Source: Micromonospora chaiyaphumensis
GTDB taxonomy: Bacteria > Actinomycetota > Actinomycetes > Mycobacteriales > Micromonosporaceae
Assembly: GCF_900091435.1 (NCBI RefSeq)
Contig: NZ_FMCS01000011.1
Coordinates: 166,352-230,351, forward strand
Length of the DNA stretch: 64,000 bases
Direction: 5' to 3'
Below the pieces are notes generated by a model. The model ran no database searches. It was not told the DNA's origin and was given only the letters and a program-made list of their open reading frames with translations. Position numbers and translations under genes: made by a program. This document shows, piece after piece, positions 39,750 to 49,748 of the stretch; the stretch's first letter is position 1, and the number at the start of each line of letters is the position of its first letter.

Positions 39750-40322
39750 TCAGGCGACGCGGCGCTCGGCTTCCGCTCCGACGGCCTGGTGGTCGAGGCC
39801 GCGTGTGCGGAACAGGGCGAGCACCGCGTAGGCCAGGAGGAGGGTGCCGGCGCCGGTGCCGACGACCAGCCCGGCGGACACCCCCGAGACGAGGTCGACG
39901 ATCAGACCGGCGAGGGCGACCAGCGTGACGGCCACGCCGAGTGGCACCAGCAGCCGGTCGCGCAGCACCGGGGCCAGCGGCAGGAAGTGGATGCCGACCA
40001 CGGCGCAGACCAGCACCGGGATGTAGCCGCTGAGCCCGACGGCGGCCAGGATCAGGGCGCCGGCCAGGCCGACGACGACCTCGGCCACGACGACGAGCCC
40101 GTAGCGACGGTCGGCGGACCGGTCGCGCTGGGCCGCCTCCCGGCGCCCGGCCCGGGCCACGAGCACCGCGCCGACGACGGCGGCGAGCAGTGCGACGACG
40201 CTGCCCACGACGAGCAGCGACCGCAGCGGCGGATCGGCCTTGGGGACGCTGAACCAGACGGCGGCGAACACGCCGAGGTAGAGCGCCGTTAGCCCGGCCT
40301 GACGCCGCGGCAGACCCACCAT
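39750..40322 (-). CDS. Six-transmembrane hypothetical protein
   Basis: 190 residues from ATG 40322, 8 nt after GGAGG; an upstream start at 40343 is possible. About six hydrophobic helices: AGLTALYLGVFAAVWFSV, SLLVVGSVVALLAAVVGAVL, YGLVVVAEVVVGLAGALILA, GYIPVLVCAVVGIHFLPLA, LLVPLGVAVTLVALAGLIV and GTGAGTLLLAYAVLAL. No family recognised beyond a small actinomycete membrane protein. Lies between the ABC ATPase and CMD genes on the same strand. Confidence 0.8.
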   Translation of the reverse strand: MVGLPRRQAGLTALYLGVFAAVWFSVPKADPPLRSLLVVGSVVALLAAVVGAVLVARAGRREAAQRDRSADRRYGLVVVAEVVVGLAGALILAAVGLSGYIPVLVCAVVGIHFLPLAPVLRDRLLVPLGVAVTLVALAGLIVDLVSGVSAGLVVGTGAGTLLLAYAVLALFRTRGLDHQAVGAEAERRVA

Positions 40323-40379
40323 GTCGGACACCTCCGTCAACACCCGGCCGCCCGAGGTGGCGGACCCGGATTCGCCACC

Positions 40380-41312
<933 letters not shown>

Positions 41313-41445
41313 CGGCCGACCCTAGCCGCCGGGTCCGACAGGCTCGACCGGTTAACGGGGAGACGCGAGCCGGCCGGCCGGGGTGGGACGCCATTCGCGA
41401 CTTTCCCGCGACAATTGTGAAGGCCGCTCGGAATCGGCGCGCGGT

Positions 41446-41528
41446 GAGTGATTCACGCGTTCATTCCGGTCACTCAAAGCAATCATGCCCGGCAATGTTC
41501 CCATGATGTAGACGATTCGCGTATCGTC
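41446..41528 (+). promoter_or_regulatory. Candidate control region of the TRAP-TAXI unit
   Basis: Two inverted repeats precede the transporter start at 41536: GAGTGA (41446-41451) with TCACTC (41470-41475), and GACGAT (41511-41516) with ATCGTC (41523-41528). The second ends 7 nt before the GTG, and no ribosome site is seen, so the message may be leaderless and the repeat may overlap the -10 region. Confidence 0.4.
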
Positions 41529-41535
41529 CCCCCTC

Positions 41536-43749
41536 GTGCCGCCCGTTCGCCCCTCCGACGCCACTCCCCCGCCGCCCCGTTCCCCCGCGGCCGGGTCCCC
41601 GGCGTCCGAAAGGGACACCGCTGCGCTGCCGCTCCCGCCGGACAAGGGCGCGGCCACCGACCCGGTGTGGGCCGACGACGGTCCGGTGGAGACGCACCAC
41701 GACACCCGGGAACTGGCGGCCCGGTTCGAGGACGAGAAACCGGGACGCGTGTTGTCCGGCCCGGTCGCGCTGCTGTTCACCGGCGCCACTCTGGCCGTCG
41801 CCCTGCTCGCCCTCTGGCAGGTGTTCTTTCCACTTCCGCAGGGCAGCAAGTACTACCTCATCATTTTCCTCGCCGGCGTGCTGCCGATGGTGTTCCTGGC
41901 GTACCCCTCGGGGGTGCGGCTGCGCCGCCGGCCGGCCGGTGACGAGCCGGCGGAACGGCGCGGCCCCCGCCCGGCCGACTGGCTGCTCGCCGCCGTCGCG
42001 CTGCTGGCCTGCCTCTATCCCGTGCTGCCGGTGACGCTCGGTGCGGGCGGTGGCGGCTACGACGCGTTCCTCGACCGGCAGGGCCTGCTGGTGCCGCTGG
42101 ACGTGGCGCTGGGCACCGTGCTGCTGCTCCTGCTGCTGGAGGCGTGCCGGCGCACCACCGGCTGGATCCTCCCGGCCGTGTGCCTGCTGTTCCTCGCCTA
42201 CGGCTACTACGGCGGGCTGCTGCCGCAGGCCTGGCCGGTGGCCCACGCCGGCCTCGACTTCGCGCAACTGGTCGACGCGTTCTACAACTCCGACAGCGGC
42301 TTCTACGGCACGCCGCTGGACGTGGCCGCCTCGTACATCGTGCTGTTCACCATCTACGGCGCGGTGCTGGACCTCTCCGGGGCCGGCCGGTTCTTCGTCG
42401 AACTCTCCGCCGCCGCGTTCCGCCGCTCCCGCACCGCCGCCGGGCGGACGGCCGTCGCCTCCGGCTTCCTGCTCGGCACGGTCTCCGGTTCCGGTGCCGC
42501 CACCACGGTCAGCATCGGGGCGGTGACCTGGCCGATCCTGCGCCGCGCCGGCTACCCGGCCGAGCGGGCCGGCGGCATGCTGGCCGCCGCCGGTGTCGGC
42601 GCGATCCTCTCCCCGCCCACGCTGGGCGCCGCGGCCTTCATCATCGCGGAATACCTGGGCGTGTCCTACCTCCAGGTGCTCGGCTGGGCCACCGTACCGA
42701 CGATCCTCTACTACCTGGGCATCCTGCTCTCCGTCGAGATCGACGCCCGGCGTTCCGGGGTCCGCCCGGTGGTCATCGACACCGGGTCGGCCGGTCGGCT
42801 GCTGCTCCGCTTCGGCTACCACTTCCTCTCGCTCCTCGTGATCATCGTGGTGCTCGCCATGGGCGCCTCGGCCACCCGGGCCGTGGTGATCGCCACCGTG
42901 CTGGCCGCCGCGCTGTCCTTCCTGGACCGCCGGCACCGGCTCACCCCCGCCCGCCTCGTCGCGGCCCTCAGCGGCGGCGTACGCGGGGTGCTCGCGGTGA
43001 GCGCCGTCTGCGCGGCGGCCGGCATCATCACGGCCACCACCACGAAGACCGGCCTCGGCCCGCAGGCCGCCGCGCTGCTGGTCAGCGGGGCGCAGGCGGT
43101 CAGCTCCGAGCCGGCCGTGGTGCTGGCCCTCACCGCGCTGCTCGCCGCGGTCGCGCTCACCCTGCTCGGGCTGGCCGTGCCGGTCACCGCGTCCTTCGTG
43201 ATCGGCTGGGTGATCATCGGCCCGGCGCTGCTGCACCTCGGCGTCGCCGCCCCCGCCGCGGCCATGTTCGTCTTCTACTTCGCGGTGCTGTCCGAGGTCT
43301 CCCCGCCGACCGCGCTCGCCGCCGTGGCCGCCGCCGCGGTCACCGGCGGCCGGCTGGTGCCGACCATGTGGCAGACCCTGCGGTACGCGCTGCCCGCGTA
43401 CCTCATCCCGATCGCCTTCGTGATCACGCCGACCGGCCTCGGCCTGCTCGGCATCGGCGGGGCCGGCCGGATCGCGGTGGCCGCGGTGGTCTCCGCGCTC
43501 GGCGTCACCGTGCTGGCGGTGGCGGCGGGTGGCTGGCTGCCCGGCGTCGGCCCGGCCGGCACGCCGGAGCGGCTCCTCGGCGCGGTCGCCGGGCTGGTGC
43601 TGCTCTGGCTGGAACCCCTGCCCATGGCGATCGGCGCGGTGCTCGCCGCACTGGCCGTCGCGGGCGTGCTCGTCCGACGTGGCTCCGCCGGTCGCGCCGG
43701 CGGCCCGTCGGTCCCTGAATTGGTGGACCACCGGGAGGAGAGAGAGTGA
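41536..43749 (+). CDS. TRAP transporter permease, fused 4TM/12TM subunit
   Basis: 737 residues. A polar Pro-rich tail of about 70 residues is followed by about 16-18 transmembrane segments: a DctQ-like front part (about 75-260) and a DctM-like part with LLGTVSGSGAATTVSIGAVTW, ERAGGMLAAAGVGAILSPPTLG, VAAPAAAMFVFYFAVLSEVSPPT and TGGRLVPTMWQTLRYALPAY. This fusion is the form used with TAXI receptors, driving sodium- or proton-coupled uptake of small acids. Start GTG 41536, no ribosome site. Overlaps the receptor gene by 4 nt (GTGA). Confidence 0.92.
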   Translation: MPPVRPSDATPPPPRSPAAGSPASERDTAALPLPPDKGAATDPVWADDGPVETHHDTRELAARFEDEKPGRVLSGPVALLFTGATLAVALLALWQVFFPLPQGSKYYLIIFLAGVLPMVFLAYPSGVRLRRRPAGDEPAERRGPRPADWLLAAVALLACLYPVLPVTLGAGGGGYDAFLDRQGLLVPLDVALGTVLLLLLLEACRRTTGWILPAVCLLFLAYGYYGGLLPQAWPVAHAGLDFAQLVDAFYNSDSGFYGTPLDVAASYIVLFTIYGAVLDLSGAGRFFVELSAAAFRRSRTAAGRTAVASGFLLGTVSGSGAATTVSIGAVTWPILRRAGYPAERAGGMLAAAGVGAILSPPTLGAAAFIIAEYLGVSYLQVLGWATVPTILYYLGILLSVEIDARRSGVRPVVIDTGSAGRLLLRFGYHFLSLLVIIVVLAMGASATRAVVIATVLAAALSFLDRRHRLTPARLVAALSGGVRGVLAVSAVCAAAGIITATTTKTGLGPQAAALLVSGAQAVSSEPAVVLALTALLAAVALTLLGLAVPVTASFVIGWVIIGPALLHLGVAAPAAAMFVFYFAVLSEVSPPTALAAVAAAAVTGGRLVPTMWQTLRYALPAYLIPIAFVITPTGLGLLGIGGAGRIAVAAVVSALGVTVLAVAAGGWLPGVGPAGTPERLLGAVAGLVLLWLEPLPMAIGAVLAALAVAGVLVRRGSAGRAGGPSVPELVDHREERE

Positions 43750-44765
43750 GACGGATCGACGTGCGGATCGCCGCGGGCGTCGGGGCGCTGGCCCTGGTCG
43801 CGGCCGGCGCCGCCGGATGCGGGGGCCGTCAGGACGGCGCGGCGACGGACGACGCCGCCCGCGAGATCACCTGCAAGGTCACCAAGGACACCCGGGTCGG
43901 CATCGCCACCGGCAACGCCACCGGCGTCTACTACGTGGTCGGCAACGCCCTCGCCGGCCAGCTCGCCGCGGCCACCGGGGGCAAGCTCACCGGCACCGCC
44001 GCCGAGACCGGCGCCTCGGTGCAGAACGTCGAGCAGCTCGTGGCGGGCCAGTACGACGTGGCGTTCTCCCTCTTCGACACCGCCGTCAACGCGGTGCAGG
44101 GCAAGGACAGCTTCTCGTCCCCGCAGCCGGTCAAGGCGCTGGCCCGGATCTACGACAACTACACGCAGGTGGTCGTCCGGGCCGACTCCGGGATCACCTC
44201 GGTGGCCGGCATGAAGGGCAGGAAGATCTCCACGGGCTCGCCCAAGTCCGGCACCGAGGTCATCGCCAACCGGCTGCTCACCGCCGCCGGGCTCGACCCC
44301 GCCAAGGACGTCCAGGCGCAGCGGCTCGACCTGACCAAGACCGTCGACGGGATGAAGGACGGCAGCATCGACGGCTTCTTCTGGTCCGGCGGCGTGCCCA
44401 CCGGCGGGGTGACCGACCTGTTCACCACGGCCGGCGACAAGGTGAAGTTCCTCGACATCAGCCCGCTGCTGCCGAAGATGGCCGAGCTGAACCCGGCGTA
44501 CCAGGCCGGGACCATCGGCAGGGACGTCTACCGGACGCCCGCCGACGTGCCCACCATCGTGGTGCCGAACGTGCTGCTGGTCCGCGACAACCTGGACGCC
44601 GACGTGGCCTGCGTGATCACGAAGACGGTCTTCGAGAAGAAGGACACCCTGGCCCAGGCCAACCCGGCCGCCAAGGGCATCGACCTCACCAACGCCCGCA
44701 AGACCGACCCGGTGGGGCTGCACCGCGGGGCGGACCGGGCACTCACGGAGCTCGGCGCGAGCTGA
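43746..44765 (+). CDS. TAXI family TRAP transporter solute-binding lipoprotein 1
   Basis: 339 residues. The lipobox-like AAGAAGCGG gives Cys near residue 25, then the mature TAXI fold: VGIATGNATGVYYVVGNALA, ETGASVQNVEQLVAGQYDVA, FSLFDTAVNAVQGKDSF, ISTGSPKSGTEVIANRLLTA, DGFFWSGGVPTGGVTDLF. TAXI receptors bind glutamate-like or other carboxylates outside the membrane; ligand not evident. GTG 43746 overlaps the permease stop, with GGGAGGAGAG just before it. It has a close paralogue at 47597. Confidence 0.92.
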   Translation: MRRIDVRIAAGVGALALVAAGAAGCGGRQDGAATDDAAREITCKVTKDTRVGIATGNATGVYYVVGNALAGQLAAATGGKLTGTAAETGASVQNVEQLVAGQYDVAFSLFDTAVNAVQGKDSFSSPQPVKALARIYDNYTQVVVRADSGITSVAGMKGRKISTGSPKSGTEVIANRLLTAAGLDPAKDVQAQRLDLTKTVDGMKDGSIDGFFWSGGVPTGGVTDLFTTAGDKVKFLDISPLLPKMAELNPAYQAGTIGRDVYRTPADVPTIVVPNVLLVRDNLDADVACVITKTVFEKKDTLAQANPAAKGIDLTNARKTDPVGLHRGADRALTELGAS

Positions 44766-44773
44766 TCCGACGA

Positions 44774-44805
44774 GCCGGGCCCGGACCGACCCGTCCGGGC
44801 CCGGC
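44774..44805 (+). terminator. Hairpin between receptor and sensor kinase genes
   Basis: Perfect 12-bp stem GCCGGGCCCGGA (44774-44785) with 44794-44805, 9 nt past the receptor stop. May reduce rather than block read-through to the kinase at 44833. Confidence 0.65.
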
Positions 44806-44832
44806 ACCCCGACAACGACCCGGGAGACCCCC

Positions 44833-47211
44833 GTGCCGCTGCCCCACCCCGCCCGCGTACGCCGGCACCACCGGCCCGCGGACCGCACCGGGCATCTCCG
44901 GTCGGTCCGGGTCCAACTGCTCGCGCCGATCCTGGTGGCCACGGCCGGCCTCGTCGTCCTCGGCGCCGCCCAGACCGGCACCGCGCTGGACGCCTCCGCC
45001 GACGCCGACCGGGCCCGCGTGCTCGCCGGCACCGCCACCGCCACCGTGCGGCTCGTGCACGAGCTGGAACGCGAGCTGGGCGAGACGGCGGCGCTGCGCC
45101 AGCGCGGTGGCACCGCCGGCCGGCCGCTGGTCGACGCGCAGCGGCGCCGGGTCGACGCCGCGGTCACCCGGTACCGCTCGGCCAGCACCGACGCCCGGCG
45201 GGCCGCCCCGGACCTGACCCCGGTGCTCAACGACGCGGACGGGCGGCTCGGCCAGCTCGCGCCGACCCGGGACCTGGCGCTCGGCGGGGACCGGGGCGAC
45301 CCGGCGTACGCGACGCTCGTCGAGTCGCTGCTCGCCGTGGCCGACGCGCTGCCCGCCCAGCTCCGCGACGCCGACCTGGCCAACGAGGCCCGCGAGGTCG
45401 CCGCGGTGGCCGCCCAGGAGCACCTCTCGGCACTGGAACGCGACCTGCTGCGGGGGGTGTTCGTGCGGGGCGCGTTGGTCCGGGGTGAACTGGCCCGACT
45501 CGGCCGGCTCCGGGGCGCCCGGGAGCAGCGCCAGGCCGAGTTCCTCCGGATCGCCACCGGCCCGGCCAACTCCGCCTGGTACCGGCTGGTCGGTGGCGCC
45601 GACGTGGAGACGGCCCGCCGGATGCGCGACGGCGTGCTGGACAGCGACGGCGCGCCGGAGTCGCTGAAGACCGACGGCGACGCCTGGTACGTGGCGCAGA
45701 GCGGCGCCATCCGCCGCTACAACCTGCTCGGCCGGGAACTCTCCGACGGGCTGGACCGCGACGCCGCCGCGCTGGCCCGGACCGCCCGGCAGCGGGCCCT
45801 GCTCACGGCCGGGGCGACCAGCACGGTGGCGCTCGCCTCGCTGGTCACCGCCGTGCTGCTGGCGGTCCGGACCAGCCGGCGGCTGCGCCGGCTGCGGGTC
45901 GCCGCGCTCACCATGGCGAACCGGGAACTGCCGGAGCGGATCACCGCGATCGCCGCGGGCGAGGGTACGCCGGGCCCGGGCACGGCCACCCGGCTGACCG
46001 ACGGGATCCGCCGGGGCCGCGACGAGGTGGCCCAGGTGGCCGAGGCGTTTGACACGGTCAACACGGCCGCGCTGCGGCTCGCCGGCGAGCAGGCCGAGCT
46101 GCGGCTGGACGTGACCCGGATGGCCGAGGCCCTGGCCCGGCGGATCCGCACGCTCATCACCCGCCAGCTGCGCCTGCTCGACGAGTTCGAACGCGAGGAG
46201 ACCGACCCCGACGCGCTGGCCCGGCTCTTCGCCCTCGACCACCTCGCCGCCCGGCTGCGCCGCAACGGGGAGAACCTGCTGGTCCTCGCCGGCGGCGAGC
46301 CCGGCCGGGGGCACGAGGGCGCGCTGCTCCTGGACGACGTGGTCCGGGCGGCCGCCTCGGAGATCGAGGACTACCCGCGGGTCGAGATCGACGTGCCGAC
46401 CGCCGCCGTGCACGGCGCGGCGGCCGGCAACCTGGTGCACCTGCTGGCCGAACTGCTGGAGAACGCCACCGTCTACTCCCCACCCGACGCCCGGGTGCTG
46501 GTCGACGGGCGGCGCACCGTGGACGGGCTCACCCTGCGGGTGCACGACCAGGGCATCGGCATCAGCGAGACCCGGCTGGCCACCATCAACGAGCGGCTCG
46601 CCGCGCCGGCCACGCTGTCCAGCGCCGCGGCCGGCAGCATGGGCCTGCACGTGGTGGCCCACCTGGCCGCCCGGCACGGCATCCGGGTGCAGCTGCACCA
46701 GACCGCCAGCGGCACGGTGGCCCAGGTGGAGGTGCCCGAGTCGGTGCTCACCCGGGTCGAGTCGGTGACCCGGCGGCCGGTCGCCGAGCGCCGCCCGGCC
46801 GGCCGCGCGGCGTGGTTCCGGCCCCGCGCCACCGGGACCCGGGACCTGGTCACCACCGCTCCCGAGCCGGCCGCCCTGGGGTTCCGGTCGCCGGCCGTCG
46901 CCGGGCCGGTGGCCGGCGGCGCCGTCCGGGGCGTCGCGGCGGTACGCCCGCCGGGCGCCGCCCTGCTGGCGCCCAGCGCCGCCCGGATCCGGCCCGCCGG
47001 CTCCCCACCGACCACCGGCACGGGCCTGCCCCGCCGGACCCGGGGCGGGCAGCTTCCCGCGCCGCCGCCCGCCACCGCCCCGCCGCCCCGGCCCGCGGAC
47101 GACCTGCTCGACCCCGAGGTGGTACGCGCCCGCCTGTCCGCCCTCGCCGAGGGGGTGGCCAGCGCGATGCGCCGTGCCCCGAACACCACACCCACCGGGA
47201 GAAACCCATGA
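44833..47211 (+). CDS. NIT-domain-type sensor histidine kinase (CvnA-like)
   Basis: 792 residues. TM1 about 26-48 (LAPILVATAGLVVLGAAQTG), an extracytoplasmic nitrate/nitrite-sensing-like helical domain (about 50-310), TM2 about 318-340 (GATSTVALASLVTAVLLAV), a HAMP-like linker, then the kinase core: LFALDHLAARLRRNGENLLV (phosphoacceptor His near 467) and an ATPase with LLAELLENATVYSPPDARVL, VHDQGIGISETRLATINERL and MGLHVVAHLAARHGIRV. The C-terminal 150 residues are Pro/Ala-rich. This is the CvnA type of conservon kinase. GTG 44833 follows GGGAG by 7 nt; it overlaps the roadblock gene (ATGA). Confidence 0.9.
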   Translation: MPLPHPARVRRHHRPADRTGHLRSVRVQLLAPILVATAGLVVLGAAQTGTALDASADADRARVLAGTATATVRLVHELERELGETAALRQRGGTAGRPLVDAQRRRVDAAVTRYRSASTDARRAAPDLTPVLNDADGRLGQLAPTRDLALGGDRGDPAYATLVESLLAVADALPAQLRDADLANEAREVAAVAAQEHLSALERDLLRGVFVRGALVRGELARLGRLRGAREQRQAEFLRIATGPANSAWYRLVGGADVETARRMRDGVLDSDGAPESLKTDGDAWYVAQSGAIRRYNLLGRELSDGLDRDAAALARTARQRALLTAGATSTVALASLVTAVLLAVRTSRRLRRLRVAALTMANRELPERITAIAAGEGTPGPGTATRLTDGIRRGRDEVAQVAEAFDTVNTAALRLAGEQAELRLDVTRMAEALARRIRTLITRQLRLLDEFEREETDPDALARLFALDHLAARLRRNGENLLVLAGGEPGRGHEGALLLDDVVRAAASEIEDYPRVEIDVPTAAVHGAAAGNLVHLLAELLENATVYSPPDARVLVDGRRTVDGLTLRVHDQGIGISETRLATINERLAAPATLSSAAAGSMGLHVVAHLAARHGIRVQLHQTASGTVAQVEVPESVLTRVESVTRRPVAERRPAGRAAWFRPRATGTRDLVTTAPEPAALGFRSPAVAGPVAGGAVRGVAAVRPPGAALLAPSAARIRPAGSPPTTGTGLPRRTRGGQLPAPPPATAPPPRPADDLLDPEVVRARLSALAEGVASAMRRAPNTTPTGRNP

Positions 47212-47600
47212 CCACACCCGTGACCGCCGGGCTCGACTGGCTGCTGGCGAACTTCGCCGAGCAGGTGCCGGACGTGTCGCACGCCCTCGCGGTGTCCGAG
47301 GACGGCCTGCGGCTGGCCGCCTCCCCCGACCTCGCCCCCGACCAGGTGGACCAGCTCGCCGCGGTGATCAGCGGCTTGGCCAGCCTGACCGTGGGCGCGG
47401 CCCGGCTGATGTCTGCGGGCCGGGTACGCCAGCAGATCGTCGACATGGACGGCGGGGTGCTGCTGGTGATGGCCGTCGGCGAGCGGGCGCTGCTCGGGGT
47501 GCTCGCGGCGCCCGGCTGCGACCTGGGCCAGATCGGCTACGAGACGGCGACACTTGTCCAGCGGGTGGCGGAGGCGCTGGAACCGGCGGCCCGCCGGTGA
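47208..47600 (+). CDS. Roadblock/LC7 domain protein (CvnB-like)
   Basis: 130 residues: LDWLLANFAEQVPDVSHALA, VSEDGLRLAASPDLAPDQVD, LAAVISGLASLTVGAARLMS and VRQQIVDMDGGVLLVMAVGE form one roadblock/LC7 domain of the conservon CvnB type. In conservons it works with a kinase (CvnA), a DUF742 protein (CvnC) and a GTPase (CvnD). The last two are absent here; instead a second TAXI receptor follows. ATG 47208 overlaps the kinase stop and follows GGGAG. Confidence 0.92.
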   Translation: MTTPVTAGLDWLLANFAEQVPDVSHALAVSEDGLRLAASPDLAPDQVDQLAAVISGLASLTVGAARLMSAGRVRQQIVDMDGGVLLVMAVGERALLGVLAAPGCDLGQIGYETATLVQRVAEALEPAARR

Positions 47601-48565
47601 CCCGCCGCCCGCTGCGGCTGGTGGCCGCGCTCCTGCTCGCCGCGCTGGTGGCGGGCTGCGGCGGGGCCGACGCCGGGCCGCGGGCCTGGCACGACGGCCG
47701 GATCTTCCTGGCCACCGGCAACACCACCGGCGTCTACTACCAGCTCGGCGGCGGCTACGCCGACCTCATCAGCCGGCACCTGCCCGGGTACGAGGCACGG
47801 GCCGAGCCGACCGGCGCCTCGGTGGAGAACATCACCCGGCTGGCCGGCGGTGACATGGAGATCGCCTTCAGCCTCGCCGACACGGCCGCGGACGCGGTCA
47901 ACGGCCGGGGCGCGTTCGACGGCCGGCCGCAGCCGGTACGCGCGCTGGCCCGGGTCTACAGCAACTACACCCACGTGATCGTCCGCGCCGACGGGAAGAT
48001 CGGCAGCTTCGGCGACCTGCGCGGCAAGCGGATCTCCACGGGCTCGCCGAAGTCCGGCACCGACATCATCGCCGGGCGCCTGCTCACGGCCGGTGGGATC
48101 GACCCGGGCCGGGACATCCAGCGGCTCAACCTGTCACTGCCGGAGACCGTGCAGCGGATGCGGGCCGGCAGCCTGGACGCCATGTTCTTCTCCGGAGGCC
48201 TGCCCACCCCGGGCATCAAGGACCTGCTCTCCGGCGCGCCCGGGGTGTTCCGGCTGCTCCCGATCAGCGAGCTGATCGAGCCGCTGGCCGCCCGTTACGG
48301 CTCGGTCTACACGACGGCCACCCTGCCCAAGGAGATCTACGGCACCCCGGCGGCCACCCCGACCATCACGGTGGCGAACGTGATCCTGGTGGCGGCCGAC
48401 ATGCCGGACCAGCTCGCGTACGACCTGACCCGGGTGCTCTTCACCTGGCAGGACGAGTTGATCAGGGTGCACCCGGAGGCGGCGAACTTCACCCGGGACA
48501 GCGCCGCCGCCACCGACCCGATCCCACTGCACCCCGGCGCCGCCCGCTGGTATCGCCGCGGCTGA
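47597..48565 (+). CDS. TAXI family solute-binding lipoprotein 2
   Basis: 322 residues from GTG 47597, overlapping the roadblock stop (GTGA). Lipobox ALVAGC places the lipid Cys near residue 21. The TAXI fold matches receptor 1: FLATGNTTGVYYQLGGGYAD, EPTGASVENITRLAGGDMEI, AFSLADTAADAVNGRGAF, ISTGSPKSGTDIIAGRLLTA, DAMFFSGGLPTPGIKDLL. No permease follows, so it may share the transporter at 41536 or present ligand to the kinase sensor domain. The coupling to kinase and roadblock genes favours a signalling role; inference. Confidence 0.9.
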   Translation: MTRRPLRLVAALLLAALVAGCGGADAGPRAWHDGRIFLATGNTTGVYYQLGGGYADLISRHLPGYEARAEPTGASVENITRLAGGDMEIAFSLADTAADAVNGRGAFDGRPQPVRALARVYSNYTHVIVRADGKIGSFGDLRGKRISTGSPKSGTDIIAGRLLTAGGIDPGRDIQRLNLSLPETVQRMRAGSLDAMFFSGGLPTPGIKDLLSGAPGVFRLLPISELIEPLAARYGSVYTTATLPKEIYGTPAATPTITVANVILVAADMPDQLAYDLTRVLFTWQDELIRVHPEAANFTRDSAAATDPIPLHPGAARWYRRG

Positions 48566-48613
48566 CGGCGGCGCCTCCCGCCCGGGGTTGCGTCCTCCCG
48601 GCATGCTGATCGC

Positions 48614-49183
48614 GTGATCATGGCGCGCCACTCGTCGGCCCTGGCGACCCTCGGCTGCGTGTTGCTGGTGGTGGCCGGCGGCGCGCTGCTGTGGCTGCCC
48701 TTCCACACCCAGTACGCGCTCGACCACTGGGGAGCCGAACTGCGAAAGAGCGGAGTGCCCGCGCGGGCGCTCGTCTACGACCAGGTGACGAAGCGCGGCG
48801 GCAACCGGACCAGCTCGTCGACCACCATGTATTTCCGGTACGAACTGGCCGGCCGGACGTACGAGCAGGAGGTCGGCTGCGTCGAGGTGTGCCGGTCCAG
48901 CGGCGAGGAGGTGCCGATCTGGGTGAACCCGGCCGACCCGGACGACTTCGTCACCGACTTCGACCAGCTCAGCGGGCACCGGGGCCGCATACAAGGCGGG
49001 CTGGGCGTCGCCGGATTCGGGATCCTGGTCGTGGCGGTTCCGCTGCTGCTGTCCCGCATCCCGTTCCAGCGCTGGTTCCCTCCCCGCAAGCCGCGGCCCC
49101 GTCCTCGTTCCGGTGGTGCGACCGGCGAGGGCGGTGCCGGGCTCAGGATCCGCTCCAAGCACAAGCGGGGCGGGCGACGCTGA
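48614..49183 (+). CDS. DUF3592-like membrane protein
   Basis: 189 residues from GTG 48614 (ATG 48620 also possible). Two transmembrane segments, about 10-30 (LATLGCVLLVVAGGALLWLP) and 130-150 (GVAGFGILVVAVPLLLS), flank an extracytoplasmic beta domain (about 35-125; ARALVYDQVTKRGGN, FRYELAGRTYEQEVGCVEVC, VPIWVNPADPDDFVTDF) typical of DUF3592. The C-terminus is very basic. Function unknown. Ends 28 nt before the convergent gene at 49212. Confidence 0.75.
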   Translation: MIMARHSSALATLGCVLLVVAGGALLWLPFHTQYALDHWGAELRKSGVPARALVYDQVTKRGGNRTSSSTTMYFRYELAGRTYEQEVGCVEVCRSSGEEVPIWVNPADPDDFVTDFDQLSGHRGRIQGGLGVAGFGILVVAVPLLLSRIPFQRWFPPRKPRPRPRSGGATGEGGAGLRIRSKHKRGGRR

Positions 49184-49211
49184 GCGGCACCGGCGGCTCC
49201 CGGTTACGCGC

Positions 49212-49748
49212 TCAGAGGTTCGCGGGGGCGGTGGCGGCCCGGGCGGCGGCGACGAGCCGGTCGGTCTCGGCGGCCACCGCCTCGTCGTCGGCGGGCGTGC
49301 CCGGGTCGTAGCGCACCGTCCAGGTCAGCCCGTCGACGCCGGGCACCCGGCGGGCCGCGATCCGGCCGGCGCCGCCGGGCACCGGCTGGTGCGCGGTGTA
49401 CGCGACCGAGCGGGTGACCCGGGCCCGCACCTGGTGCGGCAGGTCGCCCGGGTCGAGCAGCAGATAGGTCTCGGCCGGGCAGTCGGCGACCACGACGTAG
49501 CCGTCCCGCTCGGCGACCCGATCGGCGGGGGTGACCGTGAGCTCCCGGCCGGACCAGACCGCCTTGAGGATGTCGTGCCAGCCGATCCGCTCGCCCCGGC
49601 CGGGCAGCCAGAGCCCGAGGTTGCTGGCGACCACGACGCCGTCGCCCTCGCCGTTGCCGACGGCGGCCCAGGCGAGCACCCGCTCGTCGGCCCGCAGCGG
49701 GGGCCGATCGGCGGGCGGCAGCTTCGGCTTGCGGTTGAACAGTCCCAT
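49212..49748 (-). CDS. Conserved actinomycete hypothetical protein next to dnaG
   Basis: 178 residues, no signal or membrane segment. RADERVLAWAAVGNGEGDGV, VVASNLGLWLPGRGERIGWH, DILKAVWSGRELTVTP and VVADCPAETYLLLDPGDLPH suggest a PH-like beta domain; the C-terminal half is VTRSVAYTAHQPVPGG plus a helix. I know it only as a conserved protein of unknown role. Starts immediately after the dnaG stop, so it is co-transcribed with primase. Confidence 0.8.
   Translation of the reverse strand: MGLFNRKPKLPPADRPPLRADERVLAWAAVGNGEGDGVVVASNLGLWLPGRGERIGWHDILKAVWSGRELTVTPADRVAERDGYVVVADCPAETYLLLDPGDLPHQVRARVTRSVAYTAHQPVPGGAGRIAARRVPGVDGLTWTVRYDPGTPADDEAVAAETDRLVAAARAATAPANL

Noticed and set aside
43749..44833. 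A missing small DctQ subunit gene for the TRAP transporter
   Set aside because: The permease is the fused 4TM/12TM form, so a separate small subunit is not expected.
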